A DNA stretch of 64,000 nucleotides, taken from positions 6,510,001 to 6,574,000 of the forward strand of contig NZ_CP034550.1 in assembly GCF_009498035.1 (NCBI RefSeq), read 5' to 3'. Every line of letters starts with the position of its first letter. The stretch's first letter is position 1. The position numbers were made by a program, and so were the translations under genes. The notes beneath the pieces are model-generated. The model worked only from the letters and a program-made list of their open reading frames with translations. It searched no databases and was not told the origin of the DNA. This document shows, piece after piece, positions 1 through 9,786 of the stretch. This DNA comes from Saccharothrix syringae. GTDB taxonomy: Bacteria > Actinomycetota > Actinomycetes > Mycobacteriales > Pseudonocardiaceae.

Positions 1-219
1 CGCGGAGGTGAGCCGGTTCAGGCACAAATTGGTCAGCACCTTGGCCAGCCACGCCCCGGGCGTGGCCACGTACTCCCGGTCGACCGCGCTCCACCGCAGA
101 TAGGTGTCCTGCACGACGTCCTCGGCCTCCGCGGCGGAGCCCAGCAGCCGATAGGCGAGCGCGAACAGCCGGGGGCGCTGCTGCTCGAACTCGGTCGCCG
201 AATCGGGCGTGTCCGCCAT
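1..219 (-). CDS. ECF sigma factor, N-terminal part (cut by window edge)
   Basis: Only the first 73 codons are present, starting at an ATG whose complement is at 217-219; the rest lies left of the window. The protein begins MADTPDSATEF and shows the region-2 signature of ECF sigma factors: LFALAYRLLGSAAEAEDVVQ, then DTYLRW, then the W-L-x-K-V-x-x-N-L-C-L-N segment. This is known to bind core RNA polymerase and the -10 element. The pattern resembles SigJ/ECF41-type factors, which carry a C-terminal SnoaL-like domain, but that part cannot be seen. The family call is firm, the subgroup tentative. Confidence 0.85.
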   Translation of the reverse strand, partial: MADTPDSATEFEQQRPRLFALAYRLLGSAAEAEDVVQDTYLRWSAVDREYVATPGAWLAKVLTNLCLNRLTSA

Positions 220-553
220 GCTCCCAGGGTACTGAACGGCGAAACACGAACCGCCCGAAGGTCAACGCCATACTCCGGCCGACCCGTTCGCGTGGTTCAG
301 CACGCTCTCGACTGGGCACCGGATCGACGATCGCGCCGATCGGGGTTCGTGCGTGCCGCCGCCGATCGCATAGCGATCAATCGCCTGCTCCGCCCGCGTT
401 GCCGCAGCAGCCGAAATGGGGTCCGCCCGGCATTCGGCTTTGTCCCACTTTCGGAATGCCGGTGGTAATCCCGGGTGTTCGCCCCCTGGAGATCGTCGGT
501 TAGCACTCCAGCCAAAGTTCGTGATCTCGACTGGTCAGGGGCCGTGAAGATGG
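220..553. other. Non-coding stretch between sigma factor and IS701 remnant
   Basis: I see no supportable gene here. It holds the promoter region of the leftward sigma factor gene and the left flank of the IS701 remnant. Open frames in it look like shadows: they are rich in Arg and Pro and match no family I recognise. Confidence 0.5.
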
Positions 554-2460
554 GTGCGGCCACCGGACGATCATGAACGGTTCGTGAGGACTGTCCAAGA
601 TCATGTGGTGGCCGCGGGCCACAGCGTAGACCTCGACCGATGGCGGGATACACTCGACGGGCTCATGGCCCGCGTGGCCCGCCGGTTCACCCGAGTGGAA
701 CCGCGTCGACGAGCGCGTGCGTTCGTGCTGGGCCTGTTGTCGGATCTGCCGCGCAAGAACTGTTGGACGATCGCCGGGTATGTCGGCGATTCCGGGCCGG
801 CGGGGATGCAGCACCTGTTGCGCAAGGCGGTGTGGGATGCCGACGCCGTCCGCGACGACATCCGCACGGTCGCCGTGGAGCACCTGGGCGCCGCCGACGC
901 GATCCTGGTCGTGGACGAGACCGGGGACGTGAAGAAGGGCGTTCACACCGTCGGTGTGCGACGGCAGTACACCGGGACCGCAGGCCGGATCGAGAACGCG
1001 CAGGTCGGGGTGTTCCTGACCTGCACCACCGCCGTCGGGCACACCCTGATCGACCGGGAGCTGCACCTGCCGGCGTCGTGGACCGACGACACACGGCGCC
1101 GCGCGGCGGCGGGAGTGCCCGAGGACACCGTGTTCGCCACGAAGACCGAACTGGCCCGGCGCATGCTCGTTCGCGCGCTGGACGGCGGTGCCACGGCGGC
1201 CTGGGTGACCGGCGACGAGGTTCACGGCGCCGCCTCGGCGTTGCGCGCCGCCGGGGCACCGCTGGTTGTCGGTCCGCCGCAACCGCCGTACCGGAGAGTT
1301 GGCTTCCTATCGCTGCTACCCGCGGTCGTCGGTGGCGCTGTCGGTCCTGGTGCGGGACGAGCACCAGGTCCGAACCTGGCCCTCGTGGCACCGCTGGACC
1401 ACGTTACTGATCTTTTCGTTTCGGGGTGATGGTGGGTGCATGCCGGTGGCATGCGGTATTCCGATGGTGGTGGTCTGACCGCGAAGCAGCGAGCCCAGCG
1501 GGAGCGGGTCCGGTTCGAGGCCGCCGGGATGTTCGCCCGGGGTGTGGCTCCGCCGCGGGTGGCGCGGCTGTTACGGGTCTCGCGCAAGTCCGCCTACGGC
1601 TGGCACACCCGCTGGCGGACCGGCGGGGTGGAGGTGCCGCGGTCGCGGGGCCCGTGCGGGCGGCGGTCGCGCATGCGCCCAGACCTGGTGGATCCTGCGG
1701 CAGATGGGCTTCACCCCGCAGCTGCCGGTGCAGCGGGCCGCCGAACGCGACGAGTCCGGCGTGGCCACCTGGGTGCGCACGACCTGGCCGCGTGAAAAAC
1801 GGTGAGGGCCCGGGACGCGTGGCTGTGCTTCGTCGACGAGGCCGGGCAGCTGCTGCGGCCGCCCCGGACCCGCACCTGGGCCCGCCGTGGCCGGACACCG
1901 GCGCTGCCGGTGCGCACCACCCAGGCGGGGCGGGTGTCCCTGGCCGGCACGGTCTGCCGCAAACCCGACTTCGCCGTCCTGCTCGATGCCGCCCACCAGC
2001 AGTTGGGCGGGAACATCGTGCTGGTGTGGGACAACTACGTCCACCACGTCAACGCCGCCATGCGCGCACTGATCGCGACACAGCGGTGGTTGACGGTGTT
2101 CCGGCTGCCGCCCTACGCCCCGGACCTGAATCCGGCAGAGGGCGTGTGGTCTCACCTGAAACGCAGCCTGGCCAACCTGGCGCCCTTCGACCTCGACGGG
2201 TTCATCGCACAAATCGGATTCATCACCACGCCACCACGACGTCACCCTGAGCCGAAAGAGTCGGTAATGTTGTTGGCGCACCTGTTCCAGGCCGTCACGA
2301 CCGCGGCCGAGCAGGCCGCACCGGCTCCGGCAGGGTTGATTCCGTTGACGCTGAACGAGATCCGACACTTGTCCGTCCGTCTGGTGATCAAGCATGTCGA
2401 CCGTCCCGTGGACCGCCTGCACTGGTCATGGTGGCGACGACGCCACCAATACCGCGGTCG
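554..2460 (+). pseudogene. IS701-type transposase, decayed and split by an IS630 element
   Basis: Residues from 554 to about 1260 read as an IS701 DDE transposase: LVVDETGDVKKG holds the first catalytic Asp, followed by RQYTGTAGRIENAQVGVFL and VTGDEVHG. After about 1260 the frame breaks. A second frame carries RRNRRTGELASYRCYP and then DEHQVRTWPSWHRWTTL, so roughly 100 residues including the remaining catalytic part are missing. The gene is then interrupted at 1405-1406 and resumes at 2267 with MLLAHLFQAV, LIPLTLNEIRHL and WRRRHQ, the normal IS701 C-terminus. It cannot make an active enzyme. The first start is a GTG at 554; the true start is uncertain. Confidence 0.85.
1407..2264 (+). mobile_element. 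IS630-type element inserted in the IS701 transposase at TA
   Basis: The two ends lie between TA dinucleotides at 1405-1406 and 2265-2266, and removing the segment plus one TA restores the IS701 reading frame (WTTL then MLLAH). IS630 elements are known to target and duplicate TA. The outer ~30 bases form an imperfect inverted repeat, with matching blocks CTTTTCG/TCTTTCG and GGGGTGA/AGGGTGA. Inside is a broken IS630 transposase: an HTH part from about 1451 (RYSDGGGLTAKQRAQRERV), a frameshifted middle, and a DDE part from 1802 with CFVDEAGQ, VLVWDNYVHH and LPPYAPDLNPAEGVWSHLKR. A block before LLDAAHQQL is deleted, so at 858 bp the copy is shorter than a full element and is dead. Confidence 0.88.
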
Positions 2461-3378
2461 TGGTGTCGTCGCGAGGGTCAGTCCGGTCTGTGCCAGGCAG
2501 CCGTCGAGCACGTCGGGCCGGTACTGGTTGAGCAGCGACCCCCCGGTCAGGTTCAACTCCGGGGCGTAGGAGGGCAGGCGCACCACGTACAGCCAGTCCC
2601 GGCTCGCGTCGATGAACTCGACCAGCTCGTGCGCCTTACGGACGTTGAGGTTGTCCCAGATCCACACCATCGGAGCGTGCAGTTGGTTGTGGGTGGCCAC
2701 GATCAGATCGCGGTACTCGGCCCAGGTGAAGCCGCGCCGTTCGCCCTTGTGGCCGCGCCACAGCCCTAGCCGGTAGACCAGGTGCGGCCTGGCACCGGAC
2801 TTGAAGCACAGCACGCCGGCCATCGACACCCAACCTCCGCATCCGCCGCGCACCCGGAACACCGGGGTCTGTCCGCGCGGCGCCCAGGTCCGCAGCGAGT
2901 CTTCTACCCAGGGCCAGACCTCCCCGTGCCACACCCCGACCGCCCCGTCGTCACGCTCCAATGCGCGGTGCGCCGGGACCTGCAGCGACCAACCATGCCG
3001 GCGCAGCAGCCGCCACACCCCTGCACGGTGCAGCCGACGTGGAACAACCGGCCGATCATCGTCCTCACCCGGCCCAGGGTCCAGCCCCCGCCCTGGTCCC
3101 AGCCGTGCGCCAACGGACCCTTGGCCAGCTCACGCACCAACCGCTCCCACTGGACGGGCGAGAGGTGCTCCACCGACATCGATCCCACCGAGCGCAACGC
3201 CTCGAGCCCCCTCACGTCAGCTGCGACGCCACTTCTCCACCTGACGCACACCCACCCGCAACTCCGCCACCACCGCGGTCTTCCCACCCCGGACGAACCG
3301 GGCACCGGCCTCCAGCCGGATGCGCTCCCGCGCCCGCTGCTCGCGAGGCGTCAAGCCACCACCCTGCGCATACCTCGT
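2455..3378 (-). pseudogene. Second IS630-type transposase remnant, opposite orientation
   Basis: Reading leftward, the N-terminal HTH region RYAQGGGLTPREQRARERI is visible just below 3375, but the codon in the start position is ACG rather than ATG. The frame then breaks after VEKWRRS. It resumes with LSPVQWERLVRELAKGPLAHG, WSLQVPAHRALERDD, the block GHKGERRGFTWAEYRDLI, MVWIWDNLNVRKAHEL and VVRLPSYAPELN. The expected VEGVWSHLK motif is deleted, and it jumps to YRPDVLDGCLAQTGL, the normal IS630 C-terminus. At least two frameshifts and one deletion make it non-functional. It abuts the end of the IS701 remnant, so it probably also landed in or beside that element. Confidence 0.8.
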
Positions 3379-3520
3379 CCACCCGGCATACCGCGACGAT
3401 CAAGAAACGTCACGGGGCCAGTTCCACCCGCCAACACGAATTCAACCTCTGCAACTCCTCGATCAGGACCCTGCGAACCGCCCACTGGCCGACCTCCGCA
3501 CAGGCCGGCCGCACCGGCGC

Positions 3521-4900
3521 TCAGGGTTCGAGGAGTTGTCCGAACTCCCTCACGTGTGTGCCGTGCCGGGAGTTCGAGCCTTCGATGACGGCCGCCTCCA
3601 GGACGTCGATCCGCACATCCGCGGCCTCGCGCGGCGACGTGACGCCGGGCGCCTGCTCGTAGTTCCAGACGATGACGTCGAGGAACACCGGGGCCCTCAG
3701 CCGCCACCCCCGCAGCAGGAACACCTGGGAGATGGCCGGGTACGGGGTGGACTCCTTGCTGGCGAGCCAGGACCACACCGACGCTTCGGCGACGCTGAAG
3801 TCCACGCCCGCCCAACGCAGTGCCTCCACGACCGCGGGTGCGAGCAGGGGTCCGTTGCGGCCCGGGTCGAGGTCGAGCAGGTCGTCGTAGCGGCGCGCTG
3901 CGTCGGCGAGCTTCGCCTGCGCTTCGGTCGCCTTCCCGTCGTGGTGGAGCTTCCGGGCGGCGGCGAAGAGGGCCTGCACGTGCTCGACCGGCTGCGGGGC
4001 CGGCGGGGCGGTGACGTCGCCTTGGAGGACGAGTGCCGCGAGCAGCGTGACCAGGACCGCCGGGGCACGTCGGCGGACCGGCATCGGCAGCGGTGGCGGC
4101 GGTGGCGGCGGTACGGCGGTCGCGGACACGAGAGCGGGTGCGCGTCGTGGGGGCGCGGACGGAAGTGGCTCGTCCTCCAAGAGCGTCCTGTGCACGGCCC
4201 GCAGTTCGGGTCCCGGGTCGGTGCCCAGCTCGTCGGCCAGGTGCCGCCGGACGGCGGTGTAGCGGTCGAGGGCTTCCGCGCCGCGTCCGGTCGCGTGCAG
4301 CGCCCGCATGAACAGGGCTTCGAGCGGCTCGGCCAAGGGGTACTCCGCGGCGAGGTCGGGCAGCGTGGTGACCACTGCGGCGGGCCGACCGAGGTCGAGC
4401 TCGATCCGCGCCCACCGCACCGCCGCATCCAGCCGCCGGCCGGACCATCCGGACCGGAGCCGCGCGGCCCACTCCCCGTGTACCCCGCCCAGCGGCGTGC
4501 CGCGCCACAGGGCCAACGCCTCGGCGAGCGCGGCGGCCCGCTGCTCGTCGTCACCGCCCTGTTCGGACAACCGCCGGAAACGGTGCACGTCGACCGAATC
4601 CGGGTCGATGTCGAGCATATAACCGGCGTGTCGCCGCACTATTCGCGCTTCCTCTTCGCCGGAAAACGTCGCCGCCTGCGCCAGCAACCGCCGGATTCGA
4701 CTCAGATGGGAGTACAGCACCGCGCGCGGATCAGCGGGCGGCGAGCCGTCCCAGACCCGGTCGACGAGCGTGTCGATCGCGACCGGTCTTCGCGCGTCCA
4801 CGAGCAACGCCACCAGCACCGCCTGCTGTCGAGGTGTGCCGACGGACAGCGACCGGCCTGCCGACCACACCTGAACCTCGCCGAATAATCGGAATTCCAC
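3521..4900 (-). CDS. SARP/AfsR-type transcriptional regulator with a membrane segment
   Basis: The 459-aa protein starts at a GTG (complement 4898-4900) behind GGGGGGAG. Residues ~1-95 are an OmpR-type winged-helix domain (VEFRLFGEVQVW, RQQAVLVALLV, VDRVWDGSPPADPRAVLYSH) and ~100-250 a bacterial transcriptional activator domain (ALWRGTPLGGVHGEWA, LFMRALHATGRGAEALDRY, LGTDPGPEL). This pair defines SARPs, which activate antibiotic clusters. After a proline-rich linker comes a hydrophobic helix (APAVLVTLLAALVLQ, ~280-296) and a ~160-aa C-terminal part I do not recognise. There is no NB-ARC ATPase as in AfsR. A membrane-anchored SARP would be unusual. No cluster core gene is adjacent, so its target is unknown. 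Confidence 0.85.
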   Translation of the reverse strand: MEFRLFGEVQVWSAGRSLSVGTPRQQAVLVALLVDARRPVAIDTLVDRVWDGSPPADPRAVLYSHLSRIRRLLAQAATFSGEEEARIVRRHAGYMLDIDPDSVDVHRFRRLSEQGGDDEQRAAALAEALALWRGTPLGGVHGEWAARLRSGWSGRRLDAAVRWARIELDLGRPAAVVTTLPDLAAEYPLAEPLEALFMRALHATGRGAEALDRYTAVRRHLADELGTDPGPELRAVHRTLLEDEPLPSAPPRRAPALVSATAVPPPPPPPLPMPVRRRAPAVLVTLLAALVLQGDVTAPPAPQPVEHVQALFAAARKLHHDGKATEAQAKLADAARRYDDLLDLDPGRNGPLLAPAVVEALRWAGVDFSVAEASVWSWLASKESTPYPAISQVFLLRGWRLRAPVFLDVIVWNYEQAPGVTSPREAADVRIDVLEAAVIEGSNSRHGTHVREFGQLLEP

Positions 4901-5057
4901 GTGACTCCCCCCGGAGCGCTCGACCGCACGCCGAGCAGTTGGAAGCCGATTTTGGCTGCTGCGCAAGGTCGCCGCAAGGTCGGCGAACAGGGTGCGTCGA
5001 CACAGTGCAAGCGGCTGAGCCGATCGGCCATTCGATTCGACCGAAACGGAGTTCCTC

Positions 5058-5405
5058 ATGAGTGCGTTGCGGACCTTGTCCGTGTTGTGCGCGGTGGCCG
5101 CGTTCGCGGTCTCCGGCACCCTCACCGCCTCGGCCGTGGTCGCCGAGCCCGCGCCGACGGACGTGGCCGGCCAGGCGGGTCCCGACTACATCGCGCCCGA
5201 CCGGGTGATCACCGCGGCGGAGGCCGTCGAGATGAAGAAGCGCATCGCGGCGTCCGCCGCAGCCCCGCAGTGGCGGTGGGTCGGCAACTTCAACGACCCG
5301 GTCGCGTTGGCGAACTTCGCCAACACACCCCCCGTCGCGGGTGCCGGCGGCATCATGGTGGAGGTACTGGACAACGGGCTGATGCCGACCTGGATGTACT
5401 TCTGA
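5058..5405 (+). CDS. Small secreted protein of unknown function
   Basis: The 115-aa protein starts at ATG 5058 with a GGAG 5-8 bases upstream. The first ~29 residues look like a signal peptide: MSALRTL, a hydrophobic core (SVLCAVAAFAV) and an Ala-rich cleavage region. The mature part is about 85 residues with no Cys and ends with the aromatic tail GLMPTWMYF. I do not recognise a family. It is divergent from the SARP gene with 157 bp between them, so the two may share a control region. It could be an exported factor, but nothing proves a role. Confidence 0.65.
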   Translation: MSALRTLSVLCAVAAFAVSGTLTASAVVAEPAPTDVAGQAGPDYIAPDRVITAAEAVEMKKRIAASAAAPQWRWVGNFNDPVALANFANTPPVAGAGGIMVEVLDNGLMPTWMYF

Positions 5406-5511
5406 TCAGGTAGTGCCCGCGAGGCCCGGCCCCACCGGCGATGCTGTCGGTGAGTCGATCAACGGCTACGCCCCCAACGTGATCATCCGATCGTGTCGGG
5501 GGCGTGGTCGT

Positions 5512-5945
5512 GTGGGGGCTGTCGGTGTCGTTGCGGTCCGCCGGTCCCCGAAGTACTCGTCTGAGCTGCGGGAACGCGCGGTTCGGTTGGTCTTTGAGTT
5601 GCGTGAGCAGGGCGAACGGACAGGTGTGATCGCTCGGGTCGCGGACCGGCTCGGGGTGCGTCGGGAGGCGTTGCGGACGTGGCTTCGGCAGGCCGAGGTC
5701 GATGGCGGGAAACGGCCGGGGACATCGACGAGTGATGCCCGGCGCATCGCCGAGCTCGAACGGGAGAATAGTGAGCTGCGGCGGGCGAACGATATCCTGA
5801 AGGCGGTGTCGGCGTATTTCATCCGGGAACTCGACCCCGAACCGCCGCGCTGGTCGAGTTCATCGACACCTATCGTGGGCGGTTCGGTGTTGAGCCGGTC
5901 TGTGCCGTGCTGGAGGTGTCGCCGTCCACGTATTGGGCGGCCAGA
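5512..5945 (+). pseudogene. IS3-family OrfA with start of OrfB, truncated
   Basis: The OrfA part contains the HTH region SPKYSSELRERAVRLVFELR, RLGVRREALRTWLRQAEVD and the leucine-zipper-like tail ARRIAELERENSELRRAND, ILKAVSAYF, as in IS3-family elements. A second frame then reads LVEFIDTYRGRFGVEPVCAV and LEVSPSTYWAA, the beginning of OrfB normally reached by programmed frameshifting. OrfB stops being recognisable at about 5942, where an element in the opposite direction begins. The catalytic DDE region is absent, so this copy is a remnant. Confidence 0.8.
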
Positions 5946-6564
5946 TTTCAGGTGGCGTTCATTGATGATGAGCAGTCGGTCAATGACTTCGCGTCTGGTG
6001 GTGCCGACGAACCGTTCGGCGTAGCAGTTCGCTCTTGGGCAGCGTGGCGCGTGGCCTGGGCGCGCAGGAACCGCCGCCACGACAGGTCGGTGTCGCGCCT
6101 CGGTGCCGGCGGTATCCGTAGGCGCTTGAGCACGCGGCGGACGGTCGACGCGGCTACCCGGTGGCCGAGTTTGAGCAGTTCGCCCTGGACCCGGCGGTAG
6201 CCCCAACCAGTGTTCCCCCGCGCCATCTGCTCGATCAACACCGCCACGGTGCCGTCGACCTGCGGACGCCCGGTCCGGCTCGGGTAGGTCCACTTCCTCG
6301 CGACCAAGCGCAGGTGCCATCGCAGGATGGTGCCTGGCGTCACCAGTCGGTGCATGCGCAGCACCTGGGAAATCGTCGCACCAATGCGGCGAGCACCGCG
6401 CGATCGGCCCAGTCCAGCCGCAGGCGGGGAGTGGCCCGGCGCAGCACGGCAACCGCGTGCCGCAGTACCGGTAACTCGACGTCCTCGGCCGCCGGCGACC
6501 GGCCGAGGAGAACCAACCAGTCGACGAGCCGGACGAAGATCGGGTACAGCAGTCGTAACGCCAC
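5946..6564 (-). pseudogene. Integrase-type (rve) transposase remnant
   Basis: Reading leftward, [36 protein letters not shown] and [13 protein letters not shown] form the N-terminal region. A frameshift leads to [19 protein letters not shown] and [37 protein letters not shown]. The central integrase core is missing, and a third frame supplies [19 protein letters not shown], which normally sits near the last catalytic Glu. The order of blocks is that of actinobacterial integrase-type transposases. With the core deleted and two frameshifts, it is dead. Its low-coordinate end truncates the neighbouring IS3 remnant. Confidence 0.78.
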
Positions 6565-7073
6565 GCTCCACGATCATGACCTGTGGTCCATGGCGCGCGA
6601 TCACCGCAGATCAGCGCCCCAGTGCAGGGTTCTGGAAGCCCACAGGCTGGTGTGGGCGAGAAGACGGGTGAGGACGACCATGGTGCCCGGCTCAACATGA
6701 GGAAGTCCCTGCGCGGCAAGGGTCTGGAGCGCGCGGTTCACGCCTGGCCCGGGTCATCCGCTCTGCTGAAACGCAGCCGCCGATCGGCACCGGCGGGGTC
6801 CTTGTCGGTGTCCATCACGTCGAGGCCAGGGGTCCGCACTGCCTTGTCGGGTGGGTGAGGGAGGGTGCGCTTCACCCGGGAACAGCACCTCCGGGTGAGG
6901 CGCGGCCTGGTCACATCATCTCCGTCGACGTGAAGGACATGCCCAGGCACGCGGCCGGCAAGCGCGAGTGGACGATGTGTCGCCGTCCGGTCCGCGAACG
7001 CCGGTGCTGGTGAGGCGACATCGCTCCCCGGCCGCGTCGCACGCTTCCTTCACGCGCCGATGTTCCTTCGACG
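6565..7073. other. 509-bp stretch with no recognised gene
   Basis: Short open frames exist on both strands, but none shows a family motif or a convincing ribosome-binding site. It lies between a dead transposase and an intact VOC gene, so decayed insertion-sequence DNA is the simplest reading. I see no RNA gene or clear repeat in it. Confidence 0.4.
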
Positions 7074-7472
7074 TCAGCGTGCGAACTTCTCGATCGCCGC
7101 CGGGGTGACGGGGGTGAAGAAGTTGACGAGGTTGCCGTCGGGGTCGCGGAACAGCAGTGATCGGTTGCCCCAGGGCATCGTGGTCGGCTCGGTGACGAAG
7201 TCGGTGATGAAGCCGGTCAGGTCCTGGTGAACGCGGTCCACGTCGTCGACGAGGAACTCGGTGATCACGCTGTGGTTGTCCGCCGGGCGGGCAGAGCCCG
7301 GGGCGAACAGCGGGACCGTGCGGGTGCCGGCGATCGCGAGGGTGGCGCCCGCGGTCCTGAGTTCGGCGAAGTCCTCGGTGGCCCACGTCGCATGGACCCC
7401 TGTGGCGCGCTCGTAGAACGCGACGAGGCGCGCTACGTCGCTGGTGATGATGCGGATCGAGACGAAGTCCAC
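7074..7472 (-). CDS. VOC-superfamily (glyoxalase-like) protein
   Basis: The 132-aa protein starts at a GTG (complement 7470-7472) with AAGGAG upstream. It has the two beta-alpha-beta-beta-beta halves typical of the vicinal oxygen chelate fold: VSIRIITSDVARLVAFYERA at the start, and FLVDDVDRVHQDL, LLFRDPDGNLVNFFTP in the second half. VOC proteins include glyoxalases, dioxygenases and bleomycin-type resistance proteins. Substrate cannot be deduced. It is divergently transcribed from a WYL regulator 93 bp away, which is the likely controller. Confidence 0.85.
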   Translation of the reverse strand: MDFVSIRIITSDVARLVAFYERATGVHATWATEDFAELRTAGATLAIAGTRTVPLFAPGSARPADNHSVITEFLVDDVDRVHQDLTGFITDFVTEPTTMPWGNRSLLFRDPDGNLVNFFTPVTPAAIEKFAR

Positions 7473-7565
7473 GGGAGTCTCCTTGGCTGTGCTGTGGGCG
7501 TGCACGGCGCAGGCTAGGAGAAATAGTGGACAGAATCGGTCCGGTATTTGCGTTAGGCTGCGAAC

Positions 7566-8576
7566 GTGCCCCGCCCCACGGCCCGCGTGCTGACACTCCT
7601 GGAGCTGTTGCAGTCGGGCGGCACGCGGACGGTGGCCGAACTCGCCGACCGGCTCGGCGTCGAAGGGCGCACCGTGCGGCGGTACGTGGACCAGCTGATC
7701 GACCTGGACGTGCCCGTGGAATCGGTGCGCGGCCGCTACGGCGGGTACCGGCTCGCCGCCGGCTACCGCTTGCCACCGCTCATGCTCAGCGACGACGAGG
7801 CGATGGCCGTGCTGCTCGGCCTGATCGCGGGCCGCCGAGCCGGGTTGACCACGACGGAGCACACGGCGAGCGAGACGGCATCGGCGAAGATCCGGCGGGT
7901 GCTGCCCAAGCACATCGCCCGTCGGCTCGACACGCTGCTGGAAGCTCTCGCGTTCACGGATCAGCCCGGCGAGTTCGACGCCCCGGACGCTGAAGTCCTG
8001 CTCACGATCGCCGATGCGGTGCGCCACCGCCGACCGGTCTCGATCCGCTACACCGGCCGTGCCGGACAGCGCAGCGAACGCACGCTGCACGCGTACGGGA
8101 TCGTCGCCCATGCGGGCCGGTGGTACGTCACGGGCAGGGACGCCCGGATCGGCGAAGACCGAACCTTCCGGCTCGATCGCATCGCCGACGCACGGACCCT
8201 GCCCGGCTCATTCGAAGCGCCAGCGGGGCCCGGTCCGGCACAGCGCGTGTTGTCGGGGTTCGCCACTGCCGAGTACCGGCATGAGGTGACCTTGCGGATC
8301 CACGGGACGGTCGGGCAGATCCGCGCGCACCTTCCCGCCAGTGTCGCGAGCCTGGAGGAGTCCGCGACCGTGGCGGGCGAGGACCACGCGACCGAGCGCT
8401 GGCGGCGCGTCGAACTGCGAGCCGAGCGACTCGACTGGTTGCCCCCGGTCCTCGCCTCGCTCAACCGGCCGTTCGCCATCGAGCGCCCAGACGAACTCCG
8501 CGACCTCGTCATCGCGCTCGCCGATCGCCTCAGGTCCTGCGCCGCCGCGCAGGACCGTGGCGGAACAACGTCATGA
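7566..8576 (+). CDS. WYL-domain transcriptional regulator (HTH-11 type)
   Basis: The 336-aa protein begins at a GTG at 7566. Residues ~5-60 form a DeoR-like winged helix (RVLTLLELLQSGGTRTVAEL, ADRLGVEGRTVRRYVDQL), followed by GRYGGYRLAAGYRLPPLMLS, a sequence typical of YafY-like regulators. Residues ~140-310 contain the WYL-type ligand-binding domain (HAGRWYVTGRDAR...FRLDRIADA), with the W-Y pair visible in GRWYVTG. Such proteins usually control an adjacent divergent gene. Here that is the VOC protein, a common pairing in actinobacteria. Confidence 0.9.
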   Translation: MPRPTARVLTLLELLQSGGTRTVAELADRLGVEGRTVRRYVDQLIDLDVPVESVRGRYGGYRLAAGYRLPPLMLSDDEAMAVLLGLIAGRRAGLTTTEHTASETASAKIRRVLPKHIARRLDTLLEALAFTDQPGEFDAPDAEVLLTIADAVRHRRPVSIRYTGRAGQRSERTLHAYGIVAHAGRWYVTGRDARIGEDRTFRLDRIADARTLPGSFEAPAGPGPAQRVLSGFATAEYRHEVTLRIHGTVGQIRAHLPASVASLEESATVAGEDHATERWRRVELRAERLDWLPPVLASLNRPFAIERPDELRDLVIALADRLRSCAAAQDRGGTTS

Positions 8577-8580
8577 TGGC

Positions 8581-8733
8581 TCATCCAGCGCCGTCCAGAC
8601 GCGCGATCGCCTTGGCCTGCTCGGCGTTCAGCGACGCCAACTGCTCATGGCGCTCCGCATCCTGCTGATGCTGCTCCAGCAACTGCACTTTCGACATGAC
8701 TGCCGACAATGGCGCCGTGAAGAAAAGTTTCAT
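8581..8733 (-). CDS. Possible 50-residue helical protein
   Basis: An ATG (complement 8731-8733) preceded by AGGGAAAAAGAA opens a 50-codon frame: MKLFFTAPLSAVMSKVQLLE, then QHQQDAERHEQLASLNAEQ. The second half is Gln/Glu/Ala-rich and looks helical. The leader is unusually A/T-rich for the window, and codon usage is looser than in neighbours. It ends 4 bases from the convergent WYL gene. It may be a real small protein or a decayed fragment; I know no family. Confidence 0.35.
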   Translation of the reverse strand: MKLFFTAPLSAVMSKVQLLEQHQQDAERHEQLASLNAEQAKAIARLDGAG

Positions 8734-8959
8734 TTCTTTTTCCCTGGGGCGGCATGGATACAACGACGGGACCGCAGCCGGGACTTGTCTCGACAGGTTC
8801 AATCGTCAAACCGTCGGGAAACGGGAACAGTCGGTTCTCTATGACCTGACGGCAGCGACGGAGGATGCCTCCGTCGCGGCGACGAGGTCACCGCGTTTGA
8901 TCACGACGGAGTCCGCCCCGTCGTACTGTCGGCGAGCCTCACCGAAGATCCACTCGCAG

Positions 8960-9780
8960 TCGTTCAGGTATCGGACGGTAGAGACCACGACGAGGAGGGT
9001 TCCACACCATCGAGATCGGCAAGCTTGGCGAGCAGGTACGGTAGGGCGATCGAGCCAGGTACCACACCGGCGTACTTCCTGAACAGCACCTGTACGGCGG
9101 CAGGCAAGGGATCGAGCTTCTGGTCGCGGCAGGGGAAGACCTCCGCCAGTGCCATCCGGCAAACCTCAAGGTGCAGGCGCGACGCGGATCGGCAAGCGTT
9201 GTGAACGCCGCTCCACTCACGCACCAGTACAGCCACCAATGCAGCAGGTCCGGACGATACTGCCGGATCGCACGCATCAGCGACCGCATCCGACGCAGCG
9301 ATGCCGTCAGGTCCCGCCACGCCGCAGGGCGTCCCAGGGCCACTGCCGCGGCACCATCTGGGTCCCACTCCTCGGCTTGCGCCGTGTCGAGGAACTGTTG
9401 GTCGGTGATCTCGAAGTCGCCCACCTTCGCCCGGAACATCGCCTCAATCGCATCCGAGTGCTCTCTCGACGTCAGCAGGTCGTGAGCCGGCAGCACGTCC
9501 AGGACCGCAGGAGTCGAAACGGCCGGAATACCGAGACCGCGTGCAAGGATCCGCAAACCAGGGTCGTCGGCCCACACCGGTTGCTGTTGGCGGCGGCCAG
9601 GTCGGGCACCGGCGTCCACGGTAGGTAGCGGTTGGTGTCGTCGCGGTCGCCGGCCACGCGGAGGGAAGATCTGGGACGTCGCGCAAGCCGCTCGACAACG
9701 GCGACGAGCCGGGCAGATTCCTCTGCCAGCCGATCCGCGTGGCGTTGTGAGGTTCACCCCGAATGGTGGACAGGGGCTTA
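8960..9780 (-). pseudogene. Degraded gene with PIN-domain-like and helical blocks
   Basis: Reading leftward, coherent protein blocks occur in at least three frames: AGDRDDTNRYLPWTPVPDL near 9650-9600, then WADDPGLRILARGLGIPAVS, DVLPAHDLLTSREHSDAIEA, FRAKVGDFEITDQQFLDTAQ and AWRDLTASLRRMRSLMRAI. After another frameshift comes LPYLLAKLADLDG. The WADDPGLRILARGLGIPAVS block resembles the C-terminal part of a PIN nuclease domain (Asp-rich strand followed by a helix). No single frame spans the region. I call it a broken gene of uncertain original function. Confidence 0.5.
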
Positions 9781-9786
9781 CGAGGT

